Of a DNA stretch of 64,000 nucleotides, positions 25,889-36,731 are shown one piece after another; the first letter of the stretch is position 1; each line of letters begins with the position of its first letter. The translations under genes were made by a program, and so were the position numbers. The DNA is from Clavibacter michiganensis (GTDB lineage: Bacteria > Actinomycetota > Actinomycetes > Actinomycetales > Microbacteriaceae), in NCBI RefSeq assembly GCF_021216655.1, contig NZ_CP080437.1:2852001-2916000 (forward strand), read 5' to 3'. Under the pieces are notes generated by a model, which did not search any database, had not been told where the DNA came from, and saw only the letters and a list, made by a program, of their open reading frames with translations.

Positions 25889-26107
25889 TCAGTGGCAGTA
25901 GCTCTCCCGGTCTCCGGTGTAGAACCGGAAGGTCCCGTCGTTCGGGCACGGCGGGTGGTGCTTGACCCACTCGACCACGGCCGCGGTCACGGCGCCGCCG
26001 ATCGCGCAGAGGAGCCACCCGACCTCCGGGACCCGGCAGAAGTCCGCCGTGGCGGCGCTGCCCGCGAACGCGACGAGGATCGGCCACGCGCTCGCGGGGA
26101 TGTCCAC
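25889..26107 (-). CDS. Small hydrophobic Cys-containing protein, unrecognised
   Basis: A 72-residue protein I do not recognise. It has two hydrophobic stretches (about 6-20 and 30-47, the second reading LLCAIGGAVTAAVVEWV) and a polar, aromatic C-terminal tail, with four cysteines overall (DFC, LLC, PPC, SYC). The GTG start directly abuts the stop of the upstream secreted-protein gene (TGAGTG), so translation is coupled. Third-position GC is as high as in neighbours, which supports coding. A strong terminator follows. It could be a small membrane protein, a bacteriocin-like peptide or an immunity protein for its partner; the sequence alone does not decide. Confidence 0.65.
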   Translation of the reverse strand: MDIPASAWPILVAFAGSAATADFCRVPEVGWLLCAIGGAVTAAVVEWVKHHPPCPNDGTFRFYTGDRESYCH

Positions 26108-26455
26108 TCAGAAGCCGCCGTGCCAGTTCCAGCCGAACGACCTCGCGCTCGCGCCGATCTGGTGCGGGTCCGCCGCCTCCGCGCCCGACGGCGTGTAGGC
26201 GGTCGACGTACCGCCGGCGGCCGAGGCGGGAGCGGTGACGGCGGACGTCGGCGCGGCGGCGGAAGCTGCCCCCGCGTGCACGGCGGTGGCCGCGCTGACC
26301 GGGTGCTCGGCGGCCTCCGCCGGGATGGAGTGGCCGATGACCGTGGTGAGGGCCGCGGTGATGGCGATGGCGAGGACGGCGAGCTGTCGGCGTGCGCTGC
26401 GGCGCGGCCGCTCGTCCGTCCTCCGTGGAGATGCTGCGGCGATGAAGCGGGGCAT
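26108..26455 (-). CDS. Small secreted protein, unrecognised
   Basis: A 115-residue protein with a basic N-terminus (RRTDERPRRSARRQ), a hydrophobic helix at about 25-42 and a likely signal-peptidase site (IPAEAAEH near residue 50). The mature part is Ala/Ser/Thr-rich and ends in the unusual aromatic tail SFGWNWHGGF. GAGGAGAGG five bases before the ATG at 26455 is one of the best ribosome-binding sites in the window, so high expression is likely. It is the first gene of a two-gene operon with the Cys-containing protein. A perfect palindrome lies about 95 bases upstream. I know no family for it. Confidence 0.7.
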   Translation of the reverse strand: MPRFIAAASPRRTDERPRRSARRQLAVLAIAITAALTTVIGHSIPAEAAEHPVSAATAVHAGAASAAAPTSAVTAPASAAGGTSTAYTPSGAEAADPHQIGASARSFGWNWHGGF

Positions 26456-26546
26456 GTGTTCCTCTCCTCGATGGTGGTGTTCGTGATCGTGGCGTCGTGC
26501 GCCACGGCGTCGGGGATGGCGCACCGAGGGTGATCTCGGGAGGTTT

Positions 26547-26569
26547 TGTCAGACGAACGTCTGGTCAAT
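26547..26569. promoter_or_regulatory. Palindromic operator between divergent genes
   Basis: CAGACGAACGTCTG (26550-26563) is a perfect 6-2-6 palindrome that extends outward imperfectly to TTG...CAA. It lies between the small-peptide operon (leftward) and the amidase-like lipoprotein (rightward), the usual place for a TetR-type operator. The cognate regulator is not evident. Confidence 0.5.
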
Positions 26570-26703
26570 CCCCGGTATCCCGCGGGTGAGGGACGTCGCG
26601 CGGCACCGAGCGTGAACCGGCCGCGGCATCCAGGGACGCTCGGGGACGCGAGGTATCCTGACGAGGCCCGGGACCCGGGCATCGCCTATCCCCGGAGCAC
26701 CAC

Positions 26704-27600
26704 GTGACCGCCGACATCCGCCGCCGCAACATCCTCGCCGCCGCGCTCGCGGTCCCCGTGACCGCCGTCCTCGCCGCCTGCACCCGTCAGGAGCCGGCGC
26801 CGCGCGCGACCCTCGGCGCCGGAGCCGATGGGCAGCCCGCCGCCTCCGGGTCCTCGCCCGCCGTCACCTCCGTCGAGCCGGCGACGCTCTCCGTGTCGGG
26901 TGGCCAGACCGTCACGCTCACCGGCGCCGGCCTCTCCGGCGCGACCGCCGTCATGTTCGCGGGCACCGCGGGCACCGACCTGCAGGTCGCCGGCGATGGA
27001 TCCGTCACCGTGGTGGCGCCCCGCTCTACCGACTACGAGGACCGCTCCGCCGACATCCAGGTCATGGCCGGCGACGCCGCGCTGACCACGGCGACCGCCG
27101 CGTACGCCGCGCAGACGCCGGTCGACAAGCAGCTCCAGTACGCGCTCGCCCACTGGGACGCCTACAACCTCGAGGAGTACGGGAACTTCAACCCCTCCGG
27201 CGGCGACTGCGTCAACTTCGTGAGCCAGAGCCTCATCCAGCGCGGATGGCAGATGACGAACGAGTGGCACAACCGCGGCGGCGGATCCGACTGGACCTAC
27301 GCGTGGATCCACGTGCCCACCTTCGACAAGTGGCTCGCGGCCAACGCGTCCACGCTCGGCGTGAAGCGCCTCGAGCTCGCCGACCGCGACCAGCTGAAGG
27401 TCGGCGACATCGTCATCTTCGACTGGAACCGCAACTCCTCGCCCGACCACACGCAGATCGTCTCGGCCATCGAGCCGAAGGACGGCGGGAACGTCGTGAA
27501 GATGGTCGGCCACAACCTCGACAACGACTACCGCGACCTCGACGCGACCATCACCACGGAGCACCCGGGCGCCGAGGTCCACTTCTGGAGCGTCGCCTAG
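26704..27600 (+). CDS. Lipoprotein with IPT/TIG and amidase domains
   Basis: A 298-residue exported protein. The N-terminus has RRR then a hydrophobic stretch and a lipobox ending VLAAC, with the lipid-modified Cys at 26. Residues 50-135 form an IPT/TIG-type immunoglobulin-like domain (VTSVEPATLSVSGGQTVTLTGAGLSGATAVMF). Residues 140-298 resemble Amidase_6: YNFNPSGGDC-like GGDCVNFVSQ with C169 as the likely nucleophile, and DHTQIVSAI with the histidine. Such domains are presumed cell-wall or peptide amidases. The GTG start follows CACC without a clear ribosome-binding site. The stop codon is shared as CTAG with the convergent DUF2809 gene. Confidence 0.85.
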   Translation: MTADIRRRNILAAALAVPVTAVLAACTRQEPAPRATLGAGADGQPAASGSSPAVTSVEPATLSVSGGQTVTLTGAGLSGATAVMFAGTAGTDLQVAGDGSVTVVAPRSTDYEDRSADIQVMAGDAALTTATAAYAAQTPVDKQLQYALAHWDAYNLEEYGNFNPSGGDCVNFVSQSLIQRGWQMTNEWHNRGGGSDWTYAWIHVPTFDKWLAANASTLGVKRLELADRDQLKVGDIVIFDWNRNSSPDHTQIVSAIEPKDGGNVVKMVGHNLDNDYRDLDATITTEHPGAEVHFWSVA

Positions 27601-28094
27601 CCCGCGTCGCCGATCCCGCGCCCGGCGCGCAGCAGCCGGTCGACGAGCAGCACGAGCAGGACCCCCGCCGCGTAGGCCGCGAGGTCCACCGGGTCGAAGC
27701 CCGTGCCGATCAGCAGCCGGCAGAGCGGCACGTGCAGCGCCCACAGCGCCGGCCACCCGGTGATCTGCAGCAGCTCGATGCCGGTGCACCACACGAGCAC
27801 GGCGGCCCCGTGCACGACGGGGTCGACCCGCGGCATCACCGCGATGAGCGCGAGGTGGATCGCCGCGGCGTAGAAGACGTCCGGCCACAGCCCGCGGCCG
27901 TCGCTGTGCGTGACGACCATGCCGGCGACGACCACAGCGAGGAGCGCCCCGAGCGACACGATCCGGCGGCGCGCGTGGCCGTCGGGGAGCCGCACGTCCC
28001 GGTCGACGACCGGCGCGGCATCGCGAGGACCGTCGGCGGGGTGCATCGACGGCTCGTCCCAGACGAACGCGTCCACATCCCCGGAATGGCGCAT
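27597..28094 (-). CDS. DUF2809 membrane protein
   Basis: A 165-residue protein with a 40-residue polar N-terminus and four hydrophobic segments. The FYAAAIHLALIAVMPR, CTGIELLQITGWP and GTGFDPVDLAAYAAGVLLVLLVD segments are typical of DUF2809 proteins, a group with no proven function. The ATG is six bases after a minus-strand TACGCT, which supports this start over the internal methionine at residue 17. The stop overlaps the stop of the amidase-like lipoprotein by four bases. Confidence 0.82.
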   Translation of the reverse strand: MRHSGDVDAFVWDEPSMHPADGPRDAAPVVDRDVRLPDGHARRRIVSLGALLAVVVAGMVVTHSDGRGLWPDVFYAAAIHLALIAVMPRVDPVVHGAAVLVWCTGIELLQITGWPALWALHVPLCRLLIGTGFDPVDLAAYAAGVLLVLLVDRLLRAGRGIGDAG

Positions 28095-28158
28095 GCTCCC
28101 AGCGTATGCACCTCGGATGCGAACGCGCCCAGGGCGGCGCCGGATCCGCGACCTCCCG

Positions 28159-29799
<1,641 letters not shown>

Positions 29800-29848
29800 G
29801 GATCCATCCTGGCACCGGGCCCGGCCGATTCCCATCTAGGGTGCAGGC

Positions 29849-30805
29849 ATGGCCGAGACCCCGCGACCCGACGAGACGTACAGCTACCTCGGGCCGTCGG
29901 GCACCTTCACGGAGGCAGCGCTCAAGCAGGTGGAGGCCGCTCGCGGGCGCACGTGGCGCGCGGTGAACAACGCCTCGGAGGCCCTCGCCGACGTCGTGTC
30001 CGGCACCTCGGTCGCCGCCATGATCGCGATCGAGAACTCGATCGAGGGCGGGGTGACGGCCACGCAGGACGCGCTCGCGAACATCCCGGGGCTGCGGATC
30101 CTCAGCGAGCACCTCGTGCCGGTGACGTTCGACCTCGTGGTGCGGCCGGGTACCGCGCTCGCCGACGTGCGCACGGTCGCCGCGCACCCCGTCGCCTACG
30201 GCCAGTGCCGCCGCTTCCTCGAGCGCGAGCTTCCCACGCACGGGCACGTGCCCGCGTCCTCGAACGTGGCCGCGGCGCTGTCCCTGCTGGACGGCGGGAT
30301 CGCGGACGCCGCCATCGCGCCCCCGCAGATCACGGAGAGCCAGCCGCTCGAGGCCGTCGCCCGCGGCATCGGCGACAACCCGAACGCCGTCACGCGCTTC
30401 GTGCTCGTCGGCCGCGCGACCACGCTGCCGCAGCGCACGGGCGCCGACAAGACGAGCCTCATCGTCGAGCTGCCCGACGACCGCGCCGGATCCCTGCTCG
30501 ACCTCCTGGAGCAGTTCGCGACCCGCGGGGTGAACCTCACGCTCATCCAGTCGCGGCCCATCGGCGACGCGCTCGGCCGCTACCGGTTCGTCATCGACGC
30601 GGAGGGGCACGTGCGCGACGAGCGCGTGGCCGACGCCCTGCTCGGGATCCGCCGCTTCAGCCCGCGCGTCACCTTCCTCGGCTCGTACCCCCGGGCCGAC
30701 GGCACGCCCAGCACCTACCGCGCGCGGTACGAGGACGACGTCTTCCTCGAGGCGCGCGACTGGCTGCGCGGCATCGTCTCGGCCGAGCCAGGCGCGGGCG
30801 ACTGA
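29849..30805 (+). CDS. pheA: Prephenate dehydratase
   Basis: A 318-residue monofunctional enzyme that converts prephenate to phenylpyruvate in phenylalanine synthesis. The catalytic domain shows YSYLGPSGTFTEAAL at the N-terminus, IAIENSIEGGVT, and NAVTRFVLVG with the catalytic Thr-Arg-Phe. The C-terminal ACT domain from about residue 210 (KTSLIVELPDDRAGSLLDLLEQF...NLTLIQSRP) binds phenylalanine for feedback control; the usual ESRP motif here reads QSRP. No chorismate mutase domain is fused. The ATG is six bases after TAGGGT, and serS follows 61 bases downstream. Confidence 0.94.
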   Translation: MAETPRPDETYSYLGPSGTFTEAALKQVEAARGRTWRAVNNASEALADVVSGTSVAAMIAIENSIEGGVTATQDALANIPGLRILSEHLVPVTFDLVVRPGTALADVRTVAAHPVAYGQCRRFLERELPTHGHVPASSNVAAALSLLDGGIADAAIAPPQITESQPLEAVARGIGDNPNAVTRFVLVGRATTLPQRTGADKTSLIVELPDDRAGSLLDLLEQFATRGVNLTLIQSRPIGDALGRYRFVIDAEGHVRDERVADALLGIRRFSPRVTFLGSYPRADGTPSTYRARYEDDVFLEARDWLRGIVSAEPGAGD

Positions 30806-30866
30806 CGCGTCGCCGCCGGCCGGTTCCGGCCCGGACGCGCCCGATCCGCTTCGTTAGAGTGACGGG

Positions 30867-32147
30867 GTGATCGATCCGCAGACCCTCCGCGACCATCCCG
30901 ACCTCGTCATCGCCTCGCAGGAGCTGCGCGGCGCATCCGTGGAGGTGGTCGACCAGGCGGTCGCCGCGGACTCCGAGCGCCGCCGGGCGGTCACCGAGTT
31001 CGAGGGCCTCCGCGCCGAGCAGAACGCGCACGGCAAGCTCGTCGCGAAGGCCGACAAGGCCGACAAGCCGCGCCTCATCGCCGAGGTGCAGGAGCTGAAG
31101 GCACGCGTCACCGCCGCGCAGGAGCGCGCGCAGGAGGCCGAGTCGGCGCTCGACGAGGCCATGCGGCGGATCCCGAACATCGTCATCGACGGGGTCCCCG
31201 CCGGCGGTGAGGACGACTGGGCGCTCGTACGGGAGGTCGGCGCGAAGCCCTCGTTCGACTTCGCCCCGCGCGACCATCTGGAGATCGGCGAGATCCTCGA
31301 CGCCATCGACATGGGCCGCGGAGCCAAGGTCTCCGGCGCCCGCTTCCACTACCTCAAGGGCATCGGCGCGCGGCTCGAGATCGCCCTGATGAACTTCGGC
31401 CTCGCCCGCGCGCTCGAGGCGGGCCTCGTGCCGCTCATCACCCCCACGCTCGTGAAGCCCGAGATCATGGCCGGCACCGGCTTCCTCGGCGCCCACGCCG
31501 ACGAGGTCTACCACCTCGACGACGACGACCTCTACCTCACGGGCACGAGCGAGGTGGCGCTCGCCGGGTACCACGCCGACGAGATCCTCGACCTCGCCCA
31601 GGGCCCCATCCGCTACGCCGGCTGGTCGACCTGCTACCGCAAGGAGGCGGGCTCCTACGGCAAGGACACCCGCGGCATCATCCGCGTGCACCAGTTCCAG
31701 AAGCTCGAGATGTTCAGCTACGTCGACCCGGCCGACGCCGAGGCGGAGCACGAGCGCCTGCTCGCCATGCAGGAGCGCATGATGCAGGACCTCGGCCTCT
31801 CCTACCGCGTCATCGACACGGCGGCGGGCGACCTCGGATCCAGCGCCGCCCGCAAGTACGACGTCGAGGCGTGGATCCCCACCCAGGACGCCTACCGCGA
31901 GCTCACCTCCACCTCGAACTGCACCACGTTCCAGGCCCGCCGCCTCGGCACGCGCTTCCGCGGCGAGGACGGTCGCACCTCGCCCGTCGCCACGCTCAAC
32001 GGCACGCTGGCGACCACGCGCTGGATCGTCGCGATCCTCGAGACCCACCAGCAGGCGGACGGTTCCGTGCGCGTGCCCGAGGCGCTCCGGCCCTACCTCG
32101 GCGGCCTCGAGGTGCTCGAGCCCGCCGCGGCGAAGGCCGCCCGATGA
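30867..32147 (+). CDS. serS: Seryl-tRNA synthetase
   Basis: A 426-residue class II synthetase that charges tRNA-Ser. The N-terminal coiled-coil arm (about residues 25-100, [25 protein letters not shown]) reaches the long variable arm of tRNA-Ser. Motif 2 appears as [28 protein letters not shown] and motif 3 as [15 protein letters not shown]. The GTG start lies six bases after TAGAGT, so the mRNA is probably leaderless. The stop overlaps the next gene (ATGA). Two serine tRNA genes lie within the next 3 kb. Confidence 0.96.
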   Translation: MIDPQTLRDHPDLVIASQELRGASVEVVDQAVAADSERRRAVTEFEGLRAEQNAHGKLVAKADKADKPRLIAEVQELKARVTAAQERAQEAESALDEAMRRIPNIVIDGVPAGGEDDWALVREVGAKPSFDFAPRDHLEIGEILDAIDMGRGAKVSGARFHYLKGIGARLEIALMNFGLARALEAGLVPLITPTLVKPEIMAGTGFLGAHADEVYHLDDDDLYLTGTSEVALAGYHADEILDLAQGPIRYAGWSTCYRKEAGSYGKDTRGIIRVHQFQKLEMFSYVDPADAEAEHERLLAMQERMMQDLGLSYRVIDTAAGDLGSSAARKYDVEAWIPTQDAYRELTSTSNCTTFQARRLGTRFRGEDGRTSPVATLNGTLATTRWIVAILETHQQADGSVRVPEALRPYLGGLEVLEPAAAKAAR

Positions 32148-32965
32148 CCCCGCGGGTGCCCGACGCCGACCGCCTCCTCATCGCCCTCGACATCGACGGC
32201 ACCCTCCTCGGCGAGGACGGCTCGCTCGACGAGTCGGTCATCCGCGAGGTGCGGCGGATGGAGGAGATCGGCCATCTGGTCATGCCGTCCACCGGCCGCT
32301 CGGTCGCCGACACCCTGCCGATCGTCGACCGCCTGGGCATCCACCCGCGGTACATGGTGTGCTCCAACGGCGCGATCGTCCTCGAGCGCGACGCGGACGC
32401 CCCCACCGGGTACTCGCGCCGCTTCGTCGAGACCTTCGACCCCGCCGACGTGCTGCAGCGGATCCGCCCGCACCTCGCGAGCGGCCGCTACGCCGTCGAG
32501 GACGAGGAGGGCGTGTACCTCTACTCCGGCGGCGACTTCCCGGACGGCGCGCTCGAGGCCAACGGTCGCCACGTCGAGTTCGAGGACCTGCTGCACGTGC
32601 CCGCGACCCGCGTCGTCGTCATCTCGCCCGGCCACGACCTGGAGGACTTCCAGGACGTGGTCGAGCGCATGGGGCTCCACCGCGTCAGCTACTCCATCGG
32701 CTGGACCGCGTGGCTCGACATCGCGCCGGACGGCGTGAACAAGGCCACGGCCATGGAGCGCGTGCGCGAGCTGCACGACGTCGCCCGCACGCACGTGATC
32801 GCCATGGGCGACGGGCGCAACGACATGGAGATGCTGGAGTGGGCCGGCGAGCACGGCCGCGGCATCGCGATGGGCCAGGCGCCGGCCGAGGTCATCGCCG
32901 TCGCCACCGAGGTCACGGGCCCCATCACGGAGAACGGCGCTGCCGCGGTCCTCTCCCGCCTCTGA
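32144..32965 (+). CDS. HAD family phosphatase, Cof type
   Basis: A 273-residue hydrolase of the Cof/YidA subfamily. Motif I is [16 protein letters not shown] near residue 15, the threonine of motif II lies in [12 protein letters not shown], and motif IV is [18 protein letters not shown] near residue 225. A C2 cap domain fills the middle. Relatives dephosphorylate sugar phosphates or flavin mononucleotide; the substrate here is unknown. It is translationally coupled to serS, a pairing that recurs in actinobacteria. Confidence 0.92.
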   Translation: MTPRVPDADRLLIALDIDGTLLGEDGSLDESVIREVRRMEEIGHLVMPSTGRSVADTLPIVDRLGIHPRYMVCSNGAIVLERDADAPTGYSRRFVETFDPADVLQRIRPHLASGRYAVEDEEGVYLYSGGDFPDGALEANGRHVEFEDLLHVPATRVVVISPGHDLEDFQDVVERMGLHRVSYSIGWTAWLDIAPDGVNKATAMERVRELHDVARTHVIAMGDGRNDMEMLEWAGEHGRGIAMGQAPAEVIAVATEVTGPITENGAAAVLSRL

Positions 32966-33138
32966 CGTCCGCAGACGACCGATTCCCCGCATGGGGAGAG
33001 TTCAGCCCGCTCTGATCCGCCGCGTGCAAGAGTGGCGCATCCCGCGCGGTCACCCGGCCGCACCACCGCGGGCCGACCGGCCACCGGTAGGATCCTCATC
33101 GATCGCACGTCGCCCGCCACGCGGGAGGGCGCGCATCG

Positions 33139-33223
33139 GGAGGGCTGTCCGAGCGGCCGATGGAGCCAGTCTTGAAAACTGGTGGGCAGAGATGTCTCGT
33201 GGGTTCGAATCCCACGCCCTCCG
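33139..33223 (+). tRNA. tRNA-Ser(UGA)
   Basis: The acceptor stem GGAGGGC pairs with GCCCTCC and is followed by discriminator G. The anticodon loop CTTGAAA (33171-33177) holds UGA at 33173-33175. A long variable arm (GGGCAGAGATGTCTC region) and the T loop GTGGGTTCGAATCCCAC are clear. CCA is not encoded. Confidence 0.95.
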
Positions 33224-33239
33224 CCCGGAGAGGATCCGC

Positions 33240-34496
33240 ATGAGCGACGCGCCCCTGCGCCCCCGGCGGACCGCGAAGGTCCCCGTCATCGCCCGCCACG
33301 GCCGGCTGGGACGACCGAGCGCGGCGCGCACGATCGTCAAGGGCATCGCCATGGGCGTCGCGGTCCTGCTCGTCAGCGGTCTGTCCGTGGGCACCATCGC
33401 GCTGTGGGATCTGAACAAGTCCGTCCAGGCGAACACCGTCGACATCAGCGACGGCACCGAGCAGACCACGGTCGGCGTCGGCGCGCTCGACGGCGGGTTC
33501 AACGTGCTCCTCGCGGGATCCGACACGCGACAGGGCCAGGGCGACGGCTACGGCAAGACCGACGGCGCGCTCAACGACGTCAACATGGTGCTGCACGTCT
33601 CGGCCGACCACTCGCAGGCCAGCGTGGTCAGCCTGCCGCGCGACATGGTCGTGCCCATCCCCGCGTGCGCCCGCAGCGACGGATCCGGCACCGCGCCCGC
33701 CATCGCCGCCGCACCGCTCAACACGGCGCTCTCCGACGGCGGGCTGCCGTGCGTCGCGAAGACCGTCGCGCAGTTCACCGGCCTCGACATCCCCTACGCG
33801 GCCCTCATCGAGTTCAACGGCGTCATCGAGATGTCCAACGCCGTCGGCGGCGTGCCCGTCTGCCTCGCGAGCCCGCTCAAGGACAAGCGCACCGACCTCG
33901 ACCTCCCCGCGGGCGTCACCCCGTTGCAGGGCAAGCAGGCGCTGCAGTTCCTCCGCACCCGCCACGCGGTCGGCGACGGCAGCGACCTGGCCCGCATCAG
34001 CAATCAGCAGGTCTTCCTCTCGGCGCTCGTGCGCACCATGAAGCAGTCGAGCACGCTGTCGGATCCCACGCGCGTATACGGCCTGGCCAAGGCGGCGGTG
34101 GACAACATGCAGCGCTCGACCTCGCTCGACTACCAGACCATGGCGTCCATGGCGCTGGCCCTCAAGGACATCCCGCTCGACCAGGTGCACTTCCTGCAGT
34201 ACCCGGGCACCACCGCGGGCACCGGCGTCTACGCCGGCAAGGTCCAGCCGCTGAAGACGGACGGCGACCAGCTGATGCAGCTGCTCAAGACGGACGCCCC
34301 GTTCGAGGTGAAGGCCGGCAACACGGGACTCGGCGCGGTCACGGAGCAGCCCGCCGCGTCGACCCCGGCTCCGTCGGCGAGCGCTCCCGCTGCGGGCGAC
34401 GGATCCCAGCCGGCTGCCTCCTCGCCCACGGTGCTGCCCGAGGCGATCACCGGCACCGACGCCGGCACGGTCACGTGCTCGAAGGCGTTCAAGTGA
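33240..34496 (+). CDS. LytR-CpsA-Psr (LCP) family glycopolymer ligase
   Basis: A 418-residue membrane-anchored enzyme. A single membrane segment lies at about residues 38-60 (IAMGVAVLLVSGLSVGTIAL), and the LCP domain follows outside the membrane: NVLLAGSDTRQG, NDVNMVLHVSADHSQASVVSLPRDMVV, and FLRTRHAVGDGSDLARISNQQ with the conserved catalytic arginines. LCP proteins transfer undecaprenyl-linked glycopolymers to peptidoglycan. The last 70 residues are a Pro/Ala/Ser-rich tail. GGAGAGG six bases before the ATG is the ribosome-binding site. The start is 17 bases after tRNA-Ser(UGA), so the tRNA and this gene may share a transcript. Confidence 0.92.
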   Translation: MSDAPLRPRRTAKVPVIARHGRLGRPSAARTIVKGIAMGVAVLLVSGLSVGTIALWDLNKSVQANTVDISDGTEQTTVGVGALDGGFNVLLAGSDTRQGQGDGYGKTDGALNDVNMVLHVSADHSQASVVSLPRDMVVPIPACARSDGSGTAPAIAAAPLNTALSDGGLPCVAKTVAQFTGLDIPYAALIEFNGVIEMSNAVGGVPVCLASPLKDKRTDLDLPAGVTPLQGKQALQFLRTRHAVGDGSDLARISNQQVFLSALVRTMKQSSTLSDPTRVYGLAKAAVDNMQRSTSLDYQTMASMALALKDIPLDQVHFLQYPGTTAGTGVYAGKVQPLKTDGDQLMQLLKTDAPFEVKAGNTGLGAVTEQPAASTPAPSASAPAAGDGSQPAASSPTVLPEAITGTDAGTVTCSKAFK

Positions 34497-34896
34497 GGTG
34501 TCTGGTCCGCATCAGGTGAGGGCGACGGATCCCCGCCGCACACCCTATGCAGCGAGGACCCGTCTATCTCGTTCAGCTTTCGACCCGAATCCTCCGCCGG
34601 ACGAGAATCTCGTGTTCTCGCCCACGGGGGGCTCGCGACGTCGTCGCGTGCGTGAGGGTGAGCGGCGCCGGTTCGGGGGATCCGGGGCCGCGGCCACGTG
34701 GGCGAGCGGGACATCTCTGGGCTGACACATCGACACGCGCGGGGTAAGCCGGTCGGGTCCGGCACACGCGTCGAGACAGACACTACGTGTCCGTCGAATG
34801 GGGGACAACCGCACGGCACCCCCCGTTCGGGCCCGCCCGCCGGTGCGCGGGGATGTGACCAGGTCGCCGCGTCCGGTACAGTGGACGGGTACGTCT
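34497..34896. other. 400-base intergenic region before tRNA-Ser(GCU)
   Basis: I see no convincing gene here. The stretch is less GC-rich than its surroundings. It contains a perfect palindrome ACGAGAATCTCGT near 34607, the 20-base element GTGTCCGTCGAATGGGGGAC (34787-34806) that recurs at 47774 with only the central three bases changed, and a -10-like TACAGT at 34877-34882, which is well placed to start tRNA-Ser(GCU). Confidence 0.6.
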
Positions 34897-34985
34897 GGAG
34901 ACGTCGCATAGTTCGGCCTAGTGCACCACCCTGCTAAGGTGGAGTACCCGTATGGGTACCGTGGGTTCAAATCCCACCGTCTCCG
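34897..34985 (+). tRNA. tRNA-Ser(GCU)
   Basis: The acceptor stem GGAGACG pairs with CGTCTCC, followed by discriminator G. The anticodon stem CCACC/GGTGG encloses CTGCTAA with GCU at 34933-34935. The long variable arm (GTACCCGTATGGGTAC) and the T arm GTGGGTTCAAATCCCAC are present. CCA is not encoded. Confidence 0.95.
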
Positions 34986-35056
34986 CCATCTTCCCGTCGC
35001 CCCGGCTCGCTGCCGCTCCGTCCATGACCGCGATCGTGGGCCGGTACGCTCGACGG

Positions 35057-35602
35057 ATGGACCGCCAGATGCTCGACCAGCTGTCGACGGGCCGTTCTCG
35101 GCGCGATGTGCAGGCCATCCGCGACGCGCTGTCCGCGCTGTCGCCCGGTGATCCGGTCAGCGTGGTCATCCGTTCCCCGCGATACGGCCTCTACGCCGTC
35201 GATGGATCGGTCCGCGTCGCGTCCAACGGCCAGATGGTCGTCGCGGACACCGCGCTCGGCGCCGCCGGCGAGATCCAGGCGCTCTCCGTCCGCCCGGGCG
35301 ACGACGTCCCGCCGCAGGGCGGTCTGCCCGGCTCCGTGGCCGACCTCCACCACGGCACCGTGGCGCGCGTCACGTTCGACGAGCCCGCCTACGGTGCGTT
35401 CCACGTGACGGGACCGCTCACCGCGGGCGACGACGCGTTCCTCCTCGTCGGCAGCTGGATCGTCGTGCACGGCGACGCGTTCGCCCCGCGCGTCGTCTCC
35501 GTCGAGGTCGCGAGCGACCTGGACGTGCATCCGGCCAACGTCCCGCCGAGGAGGCCGTCCGTGGACGACGCGGTGGCCGCCGTGCCCGGACTCGTCCCCT
35601 AG
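35057..35602 (+). CDS. Hypothetical cytoplasmic protein
   Basis: A 181-residue soluble protein with no motif I recognise. The first 25 residues are basic and helical (DRQMLDQLSTGRSRRDVQAIRDALSAL). The rest looks beta-rich (SVVIRSPRYGLYAVDGSVRVASNGQMVV, then a second half with VARVTFDEPAYGAFHVTGPL), possibly two related beta units. I choose the ATG at 35057 because TACGCT lies six bases before it; the ATG at 35024 is the alternative. It lies 71 bases after tRNA-Ser(GCU). Confidence 0.75.
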   Translation: MDRQMLDQLSTGRSRRDVQAIRDALSALSPGDPVSVVIRSPRYGLYAVDGSVRVASNGQMVVADTALGAAGEIQALSVRPGDDVPPQGGLPGSVADLHHGTVARVTFDEPAYGAFHVTGPLTAGDDAFLLVGSWIVVHGDAFAPRVVSVEVASDLDVHPANVPPRRPSVDDAVAAVPGLVP

Positions 35603-35663
35603 GGGCGCCGCTCCCCGAGCCTGGCCCGCATCGATGCGTGCGCATCGGCCTAGCATCGCCCCC

Positions 35664-36731
35664 ATGACCGACATGTTTCCCGATGCGCCGCGGCCGCCGG
35701 CCCCCGAGCACGGTTCCGGCACCACCCTCGGCCTCATCGCGCGCGAGGCGAACGTGTCCATCGGCACCGTCAGCAAGGTCCTGAACGGGCGCAAGGGCAT
35801 CTCCCCGGCGACCCGTGCCCGCGTCGAGGAGCTCATGGAGCTGCACGGCTACAGCAGGCGCGGGGCCGAGCGGCCGCACGGCGCGCTGATCGAGATCGTG
35901 CTGGAGGTCGTCGACACGGGGTTCTCCGTCGACCTGCTGCGCGGGGTCTCGGCGGTCGCGCGCGAGCATGCGCTGAGCGTCATCGTCACGGAGCACGGGC
36001 GCGACCAGGAGCTCGACGGCGACTGGATGGCGGGCGTCATGCAGCGGAGGCCGATGGGCCTCGTCCTCGTGTTCTCGGACCTCGCGCCCGCGCAGAAGCG
36101 CCAGCTGCGCAGCCGCGGCATCCCGTTCGTCGTGGTGGATCCCGCGGGGTCCCCGGCCGCGGACGTGCCGGCCGTCGGATCCACCAACTGGGAGGGCGGC
36201 CACGCCGCGGGGGAGCACCTGCTGGGGCTCGGGCACCGGCGGATCGGCGCGATCAGCGGCCCGCCGCACCGCCTCTACTCGCGCGCCCGCATGTCGGGAT
36301 TCCGCAGCGCGCTCGAGGCGGCCGGATCCGGGGTCTCGCTCGTCGAGGTCGAGGGCGACTTCGGGCGGACCGCCGGGCACCGCGCGGGCGGCGAGCTGCT
36401 CGACCGTGCCGAGCGACCGACCGCGATCTTCGCGGGCAACGACGAGCAGGCGCTCGGGCTCTACGAGGCGGCGCGCGAGCGGGGGATCCGCATCCCCGAG
36501 GACCTCTCCGTGCTCGGCTACGACGATCTCCCGTTCGCCCGCATCGTCTCGCCCGCGCTCAGCACGGTGCGGCAGCCCGTGCGCGAGATGGCGGAGGCCG
36601 CGGCGCGCATGGTGCTCCGGATCCGCGAGGGCCGGAGCGAGGAGCCCACCCGGCTCGACCTCGCGACGGCGCTCGTGGTCCGCGCGAGCACGGCCGCGCC
36701 GGCGACGGGCGCGGTGTCGTCACCCGAGTGA
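35664..36731 (+). CDS. LacI family transcriptional regulator
   Basis: A 355-residue regulator. The helix-turn-helix and hinge are clear at residues 22-70: GLIAREANVSIGTVSKVLNGRKGISPATRARVEELMELHGY. The remainder is the periplasmic-binding-protein-like sugar sensor, with the FAGNDEQALGLYEAARERGIRIPEDLSVLGYDDLP signature. The ATG is seven bases after TAGCAT. A GAAACGTTTC palindrome overlaps its stop codon, in front of the ThuA/dehydrogenase operon, so the protein probably represses that operon until a sugar binds. Confidence 0.93.
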   Translation: MTDMFPDAPRPPAPEHGSGTTLGLIAREANVSIGTVSKVLNGRKGISPATRARVEELMELHGYSRRGAERPHGALIEIVLEVVDTGFSVDLLRGVSAVAREHALSVIVTEHGRDQELDGDWMAGVMQRRPMGLVLVFSDLAPAQKRQLRSRGIPFVVVDPAGSPAADVPAVGSTNWEGGHAAGEHLLGLGHRRIGAISGPPHRLYSRARMSGFRSALEAAGSGVSLVEVEGDFGRTAGHRAGGELLDRAERPTAIFAGNDEQALGLYEAARERGIRIPEDLSVLGYDDLPFARIVSPALSTVRQPVREMAEAAARMVLRIREGRSEEPTRLDLATALVVRASTAAPATGAVSSPE

